NCBI GenBank assembly: GCA_012271065.1
Contig: JAAXHE010000110.1
Span: 1 to 11,728, forward strand
Length of the DNA: 11,728 nucleotides
Source of the DNA: Candidatus Latescibacterota bacterium
GTDB lineage: Bacteria; Latescibacterota; UBA2968; GCA-2709665
Direction of reading: 5' to 3'
A program made the translations under genes and the position numbers. Shown one piece after another: positions 1-6,601 of the stretch. The notes under the pieces were generated by a model. The model was not told the DNA's origin and did no database searches. It saw only the letters and a list, made by a program, of their open reading frames with translations. Position 1 is the stretch's first letter; each line of letters starts with the position of its first letter.

Positions 1-58
1 GCGTTGCTGTTTTTTTCGGATTGAGGTTAAACGATCAAACGGTCGCGCGATACAACAG

Positions 59-99
59 GCGCATTCGAGGGCAGGATGCCCTCGTTCCTGGAATAGCGC
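59..99. other. GC-rich hairpin downstream of the PHP gene
   Basis: A perfect 8-bp stem, CGAGGGCA/TGCCCTCG, lies at 66-73 and 77-84 with a 3-nt GGA loop. It is flanked by a further GCGC/GCGC pairing (59-62 with 96-99) across an internal loop. It sits about 40 nt past the stop of the last gene of the minus-strand operon, where a transcription end or RNA-stabilising 3' structure would be expected. No T-run follows the stem on the minus strand, so it is not a classical intrinsic terminator. Nothing coding was recognised in the rest of 1-139. Confidence 0.4.
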
Positions 100-139
100 A
101 TCATCGGATGATTTGCCAACGGGAGGATAATTCTCGCCC

Positions 140-1027
140 TCAATCCAGACGATTCAGAAACTCGTCCAGCCATTCATCGGGGCCTCCGTGCCCGGCGAAA
201 CCCGTCTCCACGTCCTCATCGGTATGAGAATCGGACCCGCCGGTGGAGAACATTCCGTGGCGTTCGCAATATTCCCGGTATTTCGCCGTAAACTCCGGCG
301 GCACGCTCGGGTGGGCGCACTCGATCCCGTCCAGCGAACATTCCACACGCAACGCATCCATCCGTTCCACGTCGTCTTCCCTGAAATAGCCGAACGGGTG
401 CGCGATCGCCACCAGCGCGCCCGCTTCCTTGACGGCCGGCATCGCATCCTTCACGTGTGGATACGGCGGAAACCGGGTCGCCGCGCCCGCTCGCGCCATC
501 AGGTCCGCATAGTCTTCGGTGCGGTCGATGTACCCCCGCTCCACGCAGTACCGCTGGATGACACCCCCCTTGACGTGTGTGTTTCCCTGCAACTCGATCG
601 TCTTCGACGGTCGGTACGACTTCAACAGTTCGAGCCGGTCGGCATCGGAGAAATCCAGTCCGATCCCCTGCAGACCGGCCGATATCGCCGAGCCGTATTC
701 CCGCTGCCAGTCGTGATACGCCTCGAGTACCCGTACCATCGACGCGGGCAGTTCCGCGGGAAAGCCATAGCACAGCAGGTCGACCGATCCGATCGACGTG
801 GTCATGGTCAGTTCAGCCGAGGGTACGACCCGTATGTCCGGATAGCCCGAAGCAATCTCCAGCACCTCCGGCAGCGAATCCAGAACGTGGTGGTCCGTAA
901 TGGTGAAACACACGACCCCGAGCTCCCGGGCGCGTTTGAAATGGCTCTCCGGCCGGGCCAGCGCATCGTAGCTCCAGTACGTGTGCAGGTGAAGATCGTA
1001 TCGCGCCGTCATGTCTGCGTCCTCCAT
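140..1027 (-). CDS. PHP-domain metal-dependent hydrolase (phosphoesterase-like)
   Basis: The 295-aa protein carries the ordered metal-ligand motifs of the PHP (polymerase and histidinol phosphatase) family: HLH at residues 13-15, TDHH at 44-47, the glutamate of PSAELT at E72, HPF at 210-212 and SDSH at 265-268. Family members are trinuclear metal phosphoesterases, such as nucleotide or sugar phosphatases and RNase AM-like enzymes; some hydrolyse other bonds. The segment at about 90-190, between the E72 and HPF motifs, is the usual place for the substrate-covering insert. No signal peptide is seen, so it should be cytoplasmic. The ATG at 1027 has AGGAG 8 nt upstream and begins 11 nt after the previous stop. 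A second ATG at 1012 also has GGAGG 8 nt upstream, so either start is possible. The substrate is unknown; the operon with a dimethylformamidase-like hydrolase suggests a shared catabolic pathway. Confidence 0.88.
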   Translation of the reverse strand: MEDADMTARYDLHLHTYWSYDALARPESHFKRARELGVVCFTITDHHVLDSLPEVLEIASGYPDIRVVPSAELTMTTSIGSVDLLCYGFPAELPASMVRVLEAYHDWQREYGSAISAGLQGIGLDFSDADRLELLKSYRPSKTIELQGNTHVKGGVIQRYCVERGYIDRTEDYADLMARAGAATRFPPYPHVKDAMPAVKEAGALVAIAHPFGYFREDDVERMDALRVECSLDGIECAHPSVPPEFTAKYREYCERHGMFSTGGSDSHTDEDVETGFAGHGGPDEWLDEFLNRLD

Positions 1028-1038
1028 TGTCCCGTCTC

Positions 1039-2361
1039 CTATCGACGTAGAAACCGGTCGAGCACGTTTCTCACTGTCCTCTGCAGAATCGGGTCGACGA
1101 CCAGGCTGCCTCCAAAGGCGATCGACCCCACCGAGAAAACGCCGCCCCCGCCGGGATGGTCGTAATAGGTCATGTGGGCGCCTCCCGATCCATCCCATTC
1201 GTACTCTTCGTCCGGGTAGACCGCGGTCTCTCCCGGACCCATGAAATCCAGCGGATTGATTCCCCGCGCCAGCACGGTGACATTCTTGGGAGACCAGTCT
1301 TCCCGCACCTGGTCCACCTCCCAGCCGCTTGCCGCGCCGCCGTAGATGCCTTTTTCGCCGATCAGATCGCCGGTCTCGAGTCCCAGACCCTCGAATACCC
1401 AGTGCGAGGCCGCGTCGACCTTATATGGCGCAAACGTCATGTATCCGGGTCGCACATAGCCCACACCCAGCGCACCGTGTTCCGGCCTGCCCAGGTTTCG
1501 CCACAGCCCGCCCTCTTCGCCGTTCTGAAAATGCGGCTTGCCGTCCTTGCGTACTTCCATGACGCGGCAGGTCGAATCCCAGGTCACCTTCCAGTAGACC
1601 CCGTTGCCGGAGAGATAGAGCAGGCAGCCGCCCGCATCCAGCCAGGCATCGAGATGGTCCCGCATGGGTCCGGACCAGTACTCGCTGTGCGTATTGATCA
1701 CCAGAACCCTGTAATCGGCAAGCCAGTCCCATCCCCGATGCAGATCGAGGTCCGAATAGACGTCCACCGCGTAACCGCACGCCTCCATCCAGTCCAGGAT
1801 CCACATTTCTGCGCGCAGCAGATGGCTTCGGCCCTGACCCTCGGGCGTTGCGGAAGGCATGGGACGATCCAGGCTCAGCGTCACGGGCAGTGGCTCGCTG
1901 TAGGCCGATTTGCCCCCCCATCCGTTGTATGCGTTCCAGGTATTGGTGGAGGCAAGCACCGCCACGTCACCCTTTCGGTGAAAATAGGGCTTGACCACGA
2001 ACGGAACGTGAAACCTCACGCCGTTTCCATCCGTGAATTCCGCCGTATAGATCCAGGAGCGGGTTTCTTCCGGAACAATCCAGAAAAAGTCGGACTCCCA
2101 GTCACAGCCGTTCTCCCACGCTCTCTCCGGACAGGGTTGCATCCTTCCGTGCATCCCCTTCAACTCGCCGATTTCTTCAGCCGTCTTGCCCACGCGCCTG
2201 AACGCCACGTCGTAAGTGTGCGCAATGGTGGTCATCCGAAACGCAATGTTGTCGTCCGGCGACGCGCTCAGTCGCGAGGCATATCCCTGCATGCGGGTCA
2301 CGTCGGGGGGCGGGTGCACCGATGGGACGGTGCAGAACGAGTTCCGGGTATCCTTCTTCAT
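1039..2361 (-). CDS. N,N-dimethylformamidase large-subunit-like protein (C-terminal domain only)
   Basis: The 440-aa protein resembles the C-terminal catalytic part of the N,N-dimethylformamidase (DMFase) beta subunit, which hydrolyses dimethylformamide to dimethylamine and formate. Visible blocks are TWNAYNGWGGKS at 141-152, DLDLHRG near 205-210, NTHSEYW at 223-229, YLSGNGVYW at 249-257 and a Gly-rich end near 404-420. As I recall, the Paracoccus enzyme binds Fe(III) through a Tyr and an HxE pair about 79 residues later. Here Y145, H225 and E227 have nearly the same spacing (80), so the metal site looks intact. It lacks the N-terminal half of the roughly 760-aa DMFase subunit, and no gene for the small subunit is present. 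A GTG at 2364 directly precedes the ATG; AGAGGA sits 6 nt upstream of the ATG, so I chose ATG. The gap from the upstream gene is 10 nt. The real substrate is probably another amide or C-N compound. Confidence 0.82.
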   Translation of the reverse strand: MKKDTRNSFCTVPSVHPPPDVTRMQGYASRLSASPDDNIAFRMTTIAHTYDVAFRRVGKTAEEIGELKGMHGRMQPCPERAWENGCDWESDFFWIVPEETRSWIYTAEFTDGNGVRFHVPFVVKPYFHRKGDVAVLASTNTWNAYNGWGGKSAYSEPLPVTLSLDRPMPSATPEGQGRSHLLRAEMWILDWMEACGYAVDVYSDLDLHRGWDWLADYRVLVINTHSEYWSGPMRDHLDAWLDAGGCLLYLSGNGVYWKVTWDSTCRVMEVRKDGKPHFQNGEEGGLWRNLGRPEHGALGVGYVRPGYMTFAPYKVDAASHWVFEGLGLETGDLIGEKGIYGGAASGWEVDQVREDWSPKNVTVLARGINPLDFMGPGETAVYPDEEYEWDGSGGAHMTYYDHPGGGGVFSVGSIAFGGSLVVDPILQRTVRNVLDRFLRR

Positions 2362-2371
2362 CACGGGTCCT

Positions 2372-3406
2372 CTATTGGTACCGGGCCTTCATCGCCTGTC
2401 CCCGCTTCGCGCTCTTCGCGGCTAGGTCCAGGATGTGGATCGGCCTCCTCGCCCATTCGGGCGTAATCACCAGGGTTTCATCTTCAGTCAGGTGCCGGGC
2501 GATATTGTCGTAGAACGCATCCCAGCAGCTGGGCATATTGGCGCCCTTCGTCACCACCTTCTCATCTCCGAGTTGGCGGATCATCTTGTAGGTGCGTCCG
2601 TCGAAGATATATGTGCCTCCGGTTCCCGAGATCTCCAGTTGCCCCTGTCTGGGATTGCTCTCGAGTGAGGAGACCGTCAGGCTCAGCCATGCGCCGTTTT
2701 CGAACCTGACCACCGCGCACGCCACGTCTTCGTTCGTATCGTCCTTCCACGGCGTTTCGCCGGCCCAGAATCCCGTCTTGGCAAACCCGGAGACCTCGAC
2801 GACGTCCGAGCGTATGATCTGGAGCCCGTACTCCAGCAGGTGTACCCCCCAGTCGTACATGACACCCCCGGATATCGACCGGCTGCTCCGCCACCAGTCT
2901 CCGGGGTGACCGTATCCGCCGATCCGGGCGTCGACGCGGTAGACCTCGCCGATCGCCCTCTCCTCGTGAAGATGCTTCAGCGCTTCCAGGACGCAGCCGT
3001 CCCAGTGCCGGTTGTGGTACGCGGTGACCAGCAGGTCCCGCGACGCGGCTTCGCGAATCATGGCGTCGCATTCTTCTGTCGTAATGGCGAAGGGCTTTTC
3101 ACTGATGACGTGACGCCCCCCGCGGAGGCACTGCAGGGCCAGTTCCGCGTGGGTGTTGTGCGGCGTAATCAGCACCACCAGGTTCACGTCCGACTCTCGT
3201 AGCATCTCATCGACGGAGGGGTACAATTCGATACCGGGGAAATCCTGTCCCACCGCGTCCAGACGCTCCGGATCCTTCTCGGCGACCGCGCAGGGCGTCA
3301 TGCCCGCTTTCCGCGTATCGGTCAGATGCCTCCGGCCCATATCGAAAGCCGCGCCGTATCCGACCACGCCGGTCCTGACGTCGGACGCCCGTTCGAAATG
3401 CGCCAT
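2372..3406 (-). CDS. Gfo/Idh/MocA family NAD(P)-dependent oxidoreductase
   Basis: The 344-aa length is typical for the family. An N-terminal Rossmann fold carries GYGAAFDMGRRH at residues 16-27. The hallmark EKPF at 103-106 supplies the catalytic-site lysine, and the C-terminal substrate domain has the GGVMYDWGVH motif at 180-189 with the conserved Asp185 and His189. Members oxidise or reduce sugars, inositols, amino sugars and related polyols in the cytoplasm with NAD(P). The start is ATG at 3406, with GAAAGG about 6 nt upstream. It is the first gene of a three-gene operon with the DMFase-like and PHP genes, and is preceded by about 300 bp of non-coding DNA with repeats and a leader hairpin. 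Substrate specificity cannot be read from sequence. Family assignment is firm. Confidence 0.93.
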   Translation of the reverse strand: MAHFERASDVRTGVVGYGAAFDMGRRHLTDTRKAGMTPCAVAEKDPERLDAVGQDFPGIELYPSVDEMLRESDVNLVVLITPHNTHAELALQCLRGGRHVISEKPFAITTEECDAMIREAASRDLLVTAYHNRHWDGCVLEALKHLHEERAIGEVYRVDARIGGYGHPGDWWRSSRSISGGVMYDWGVHLLEYGLQIIRSDVVEVSGFAKTGFWAGETPWKDDTNEDVACAVVRFENGAWLSLTVSSLESNPRQGQLEISGTGGTYIFDGRTYKMIRQLGDEKVVTKGANMPSCWDAFYDNIARHLTEDETLVITPEWARRPIHILDLAAKSAKRGQAMKARYQ

Positions 3407-3422
3407 CGATTACCTTTCAATC

Positions 3423-3475
3423 ATGAATCCCGGTCTGACATCAAAGATGAATCCCGGCATCTGAACACGCCGGGA
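3423..3475 (-). promoter_or_regulatory. Leader hairpin with two direct repeats before the Gfo/Idh operon
   Basis: Two exact copies of an 11-bp sequence, CCGGGATTCAT on the minus strand, lie at 3457-3447 and 3433-3423 with a 24-nt period, starting 51 and ending 17 nt upstream of the ATG. A 7-bp stem pairs 3469-3475 with 3452-3458, taking in part of the distal copy. The same 5' arm (TCCCGG) could instead pair with CCGGGA of the proximal copy. The site could be an operator for a dimeric repressor on the DNA or alternative hairpins in the mRNA leader; both are inference. No convincing -35/-10 pair was found between 3481 and 3540. Confidence 0.35.
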
Positions 3476-3540
3476 CTTCGCTGTACTTATCCTCAATTCG
3501 AAAAAAGACAGCCGTTTAATCTACCACAAAAAGCCTGAAT

Positions 3541-3671
3541 GCGGGGAGACGGTAGACGTGAGACGTTAGAAGAAGGCCTTGCCCGGTATGTTATTCCTCC
3601 TTGCCTTCGGCACGAGAATAAACCTTGCAAGGCAGGTAATCTCTCCCCTCTTCCGTCTTGCGTCTCCCCGC
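3541..3671. repeat. 131-bp inverted-repeat element with heptanucleotide repeat arms
   Basis: The outer 18 bp are inverted repeats: GCGGGGAGACGGTAGACG at 3541-3558 and its near copy GCGGGGAGACGCAAGACG on the minus strand at 3671-3654, matching at 16 of 18 positions. Both arms show a 7-bp period: AGACGGT, AGACGTG, AGACGTT, AGAAGAA on the plus strand from 3547, and AGACGCA, AGACGGA, AGAGGGG on the minus strand from 3665. No reading frame inside looks like a transposase or any known protein. It resembles dispersed intergenic short-tandem or REP/MITE-like repeats. No clear target-site duplication is visible. Confidence 0.6.
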
Positions 3672-3692
3672 TTTTAAGGGGCCGGGGGAGAG
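3641..3692. repeat. REP-like stem-loop at the end of the M16 operon
   Basis: CTCTCCCC at 3641-3648 is the perfect complement of GGGGAGAG at 3685-3692. Inside that stem, CCCC at 3666-3669 can pair with the GGGG beginning at 3678. The structure begins 14 nt past the stop codon of the M16 peptidase gene and overlaps the right arm of the inverted-repeat element. Its pattern (CCTCTCCCCCGGCCCC...GGGGAG) is like the GC-rich repetitive extragenic palindromes found after operons in many bacteria. It lacks a T-run, so it is more likely an mRNA-protecting or repeat structure than an intrinsic terminator. Confidence 0.45.
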
Positions 3693-3705
3693 GTCCCGAA
3701 GGCCG

Positions 3706-6591
3706 TCAGGATCCGTCGGATTTATCCGGAGGGCTTCCGTCCCCGTCTTGAGTTCCGTCCTCAGGCTTTTCCGGGTAGAGCACGAAACGCGCATAGTTCT
3801 CCATGTTGAAATGCTTCCGCGCGGCGTCCCGGACAATGTCAGACGTCAGAGCGTCCACCAGATCGTCGTACTTAAGGATGTTGGCGGGGTCCTGTCCCAG
3901 CCAGTAGCTGGACGAAAGCCTCCTCCGCCAGAACCCGTTCTCCTTCAGCGCCGCTTCCCGCGCGCGGCGGTCCGCCTCCTGGACCTTCTCGATATTCGCT
4001 TCCGATGCGCCGAACTGCTTGAGACTGTCGATCTGGGCGAAAACCGCCCGCGTCAGCTGTTCGACGCTGTCGGGCGCGCACCCGAAGCTGATCCGGATAC
4101 GGTACCGCTGTTCAGGATAACGGGAGGTTGACACGCCCACCCCCACGCCGTAGGTCCCGCCCATCTCCTCTCTCAGGACCTCGCGAAGCCGGATCCGGAG
4201 GACGTCGATTGCGGACCCCAGGTTGTACCTGTTTTTCCGGCTCCATTCGAATGGCCCGGTGAAGACGATCCGGTTGCTGCTCTTCGGTTCGAGCCCCTTA
4301 TGGACGGTTTTCTCGATGACGCCCCGGGGAGGCCGGATACCCACGTCGCGCCACGCCTCGTTTCGCCGCGTTGCAGGCAGACCGCCCAGGTAAGTCTTCA
4401 CCAGGGGACGGATGCCGTCAGGATCGATATTTCCGACGAAGAAGAACGTGAAATCGCTCGCATCGGCGAACCGGTCCTTGTAAATTTCGAACGAACGTTC
4501 CAGGTTCATCTCATCCAGAAGCGCTTCCGACCAGACCCGCGCACGGTGATGGTACTGCGCCATCGTTACCTGAATCGTATCGCCGAATGCCGCCCCCGGG
4601 CTGGCGCTGCGGTTTTCCAGCGATCCGCGGATGCGCTGCACGTAGGCCTGATACGCCTCCGAATCCTTCCGGGGCGCCGTAAACCTCAGGTAAATCAACT
4701 GGAACATCGTCTCCAGGTCCTTCAGGGAAGCGCTGCCGCGAACGCCCTCCCTCAGTTCTCCGATCCACGGGGATACGCTCACCACCTTTCCGGCCAGTTT
4801 CTTCTCCAAGCCGATCGCGTTGAAGGTCCCCAGGCCCCCCTCCTGAACGACGGCCGACGCGGTCGCGGCCGCAAGATAGTCCCTGTCTGAAACCAGCCCG
4901 TGTCCGCCGGGGCTGAACGCCGAGAACAGCACCTCGTCGTTCTTGAAATCCGTCGGCTTCAGTACGACCCGCACCCCGTTCGACAGCGTCCATTCGGTCA
5001 CGTCCAGTTCGGCTATCTTCTTCTCCGTGACGATTTCGCCGGGCGTTGGCGCCGCCTCGACGAGCGGCCGGGCCGAGGCCGCGTCTTCGTAGGGCTCGAT
5101 CTCCATCTCGTCGACGCGGGCGATGACCCCCGTCAGTTCCTCTTCGGTGGGCATCGTCACGCCCTGTTTCTCCGGACCGTCGACCAGAACCACGCGGTTA
5201 TGCCGGGTAATCCACTCGCCGGCGAGGCGGTTCACCTCGGCCAGCCGGATTCCCGGGACCATTTCCTGATAGAGCTTGAATTCATACTCGATCCCTGGAA
5301 TCGGTTCGCCCGTCAGAAAATGCCGGATATACTCGGACGCATATCCGCGGGAACGGGCTTTGTCCCGCTCCGCGTAAGCACGCTCCATCCCCCGGATCGC
5401 CTCGGTTTTCTCGCGGTCGAGTTCCGACTGCGTAAACCCGTGCAGGCGCACCCTTCTGGCTTCCGTGAGTACGGCCTCCAGCCCCCGCGGAATCCCACCT
5501 TCTCGGACGACGGCGCCCTGCAGGTAAAACTCGCTTGTCCGGATGAATCGCCCCTGGCTGGAGTACGCGAACAGAAAAGGCGCGTCGGGCTTTTTCGTCA
5601 GTTCACGCAGCCGCGCGTTCAGCATCCTGTTGTACAGGGACTCGACGATGTTCTGGCGATAGGCCGCGGCCGAGTCCTGTTCACGCACGGGCTGCTTGTA
5701 ATAGATGGAAACGTTCGTTCTGGTCGCCTCCGGATCGGTGGCGATGGCGAACAGGGTCTCCTCGTGCCCCGGCAGCGGATACAGCGTCCGCTTTCTGGGT
5801 TGGCTCGCCGGGGGGATCCGACCGAAATGCGTCTGAATCAGCCCCTCGATCCACTTCGTTTCGAAATCGCCCACTGCAATGACGGACATCAGGTCCGGGC
5901 GGTACCAGTCCCGATAGAACCGCTTCGCCGCCTCGTGTCTGAAGGTGTCCAGCACGGCCTTCTTCCCGATGGGCAGCCGCTCCGCGTACCGGGAGCCCTT
6001 GAGCAGGATCGGGAACTGCTTGTCCCGCAGCCGTGCGCCCGCGCCCCGGCCCAGGCGCCATTCTTCGATCACCACGCCTCGTTCCTTGTCGATCTCCTCC
6101 GCTTCAAACAGCATGCCCGACGCCCAGTCTTCCAGAATCTGGAACCCCTGAGTCACAATCAGCGCGCTGTCCGTGGGCACCTGCAGCATGTAGACGGTCT
6201 CGTCGAAGCTCGTGTACGCATTCAGGTCCGGACCGAAACGCATGCCGATCGATTCCAGGTAATTCACCAGGTCCAGTTTCGGGAAATTCCGGGTGCCGTT
6301 GAACGCCATATGCTCCACGAAGTGAGCCAGGCCCTGCTGGTCCTCGTCTTCCAGAATCGAACCCGCGTTAACCACCAGCCGCAACTCGGCGCGGTTCTCC
6401 GGCCGCCGGTTCTCCCGGATGATATACCGGATGCCGTTCGGAAGCGTGCCAAGCGTCACATTCGGATCCACCGGCAGTCTCGCCGGGGGAGGCGGCGCAA
6501 CAGCCTGCGGCGGAGCGGCCTTCTGAGGCGCGGCACATGCGCCGAACAGGATGAGAGAGAACAGAATAGGAAACCGCAGCGCGTGTTTCAT
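3706..6591 (-). CDS. M16-family zinc metallopeptidase, predicted lipoprotein
   Basis: The 961-aa protein is a tandem two-domain insulinase-type (M16) peptidase, as in the PqqL and pitrilysin-like groups. The N-terminal half carries the inverted zinc motif HFVEH at residues 90-94 (His90 and His94 as ligands, Glu93 as base) and a third acidic ligand within ERGVVIEEWR, probably Glu177. YRPDLMSVIAVGDF at 229-242 is the typical M16 C-domain signature. The second half, from about residue 535 (SNGVRVVLKPTDF), repeats the fold without HxxEH and should be the inactive partner of the peptide-binding clam-shell. Residues 1-19 form a signal peptide ending in LFGAC, with Cys19 as likely lipidation site, then a Pro/Ala-rich linker. 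This points to the periplasmic face of a membrane in a Gram-negative cell. I chose the ATG at 6591 because it gives the signal peptide and has GAGG 8 nt upstream; that site overlaps the proA stop. It probably degrades small peptides. Confidence 0.92.
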   Translation of the reverse strand: MKHALRFPILFSLILFGACAAPQKAAPPQAVAPPPPARLPVDPNVTLGTLPNGIRYIIRENRRPENRAELRLVVNAGSILEDEDQQGLAHFVEHMAFNGTRNFPKLDLVNYLESIGMRFGPDLNAYTSFDETVYMLQVPTDSALIVTQGFQILEDWASGMLFEAEEIDKERGVVIEEWRLGRGAGARLRDKQFPILLKGSRYAERLPIGKKAVLDTFRHEAAKRFYRDWYRPDLMSVIAVGDFETKWIEGLIQTHFGRIPPASQPRKRTLYPLPGHEETLFAIATDPEATRTNVSIYYKQPVREQDSAAAYRQNIVESLYNRMLNARLRELTKKPDAPFLFAYSSQGRFIRTSEFYLQGAVVREGGIPRGLEAVLTEARRVRLHGFTQSELDREKTEAIRGMERAYAERDKARSRGYASEYIRHFLTGEPIPGIEYEFKLYQEMVPGIRLAEVNRLAGEWITRHNRVVLVDGPEKQGVTMPTEEELTGVIARVDEMEIEPYEDAASARPLVEAAPTPGEIVTEKKIAELDVTEWTLSNGVRVVLKPTDFKNDEVLFSAFSPGGHGLVSDRDYLAAATASAVVQEGGLGTFNAIGLEKKLAGKVVSVSPWIGELREGVRGSASLKDLETMFQLIYLRFTAPRKDSEAYQAYVQRIRGSLENRSASPGAAFGDTIQVTMAQYHHRARVWSEALLDEMNLERSFEIYKDRFADASDFTFFFVGNIDPDGIRPLVKTYLGGLPATRRNEAWRDVGIRPPRGVIEKTVHKGLEPKSSNRIVFTGPFEWSRKNRYNLGSAIDVLRIRLREVLREEMGGTYGVGVGVSTSRYPEQRYRIRISFGCAPDSVEQLTRAVFAQIDSLKQFGASEANIEKVQEADRRAREAALKENGFWRRRLSSSYWLGQDPANILKYDDLVDALTSDIVRDAARKHFNMENYARFVLYPEKPEDGTQDGDGSPPDKSDGS

Positions 6592-6601
6592 TGGAAGGAC
6601 C

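Noticed and set aside
10..17. T-run near the left edge as an intrinsic terminator
   Set aside because: No upstream stem is visible because the window starts here, so it cannot be supported.
188..1165. 325-codon open frame on the plus strand opposite the PHP gene
   Set aside because: Arg/Pro/His-rich translation with no recognisable motif; the opposite strand holds a complete PHP motif set. A typical high-GC shadow.
1156..2466. 436-codon plus-strand open frame opposite the DMFase-like gene
   Set aside because: No family resemblance, spans a gene boundary on the other strand, and lacks a sensible ribosome site context.
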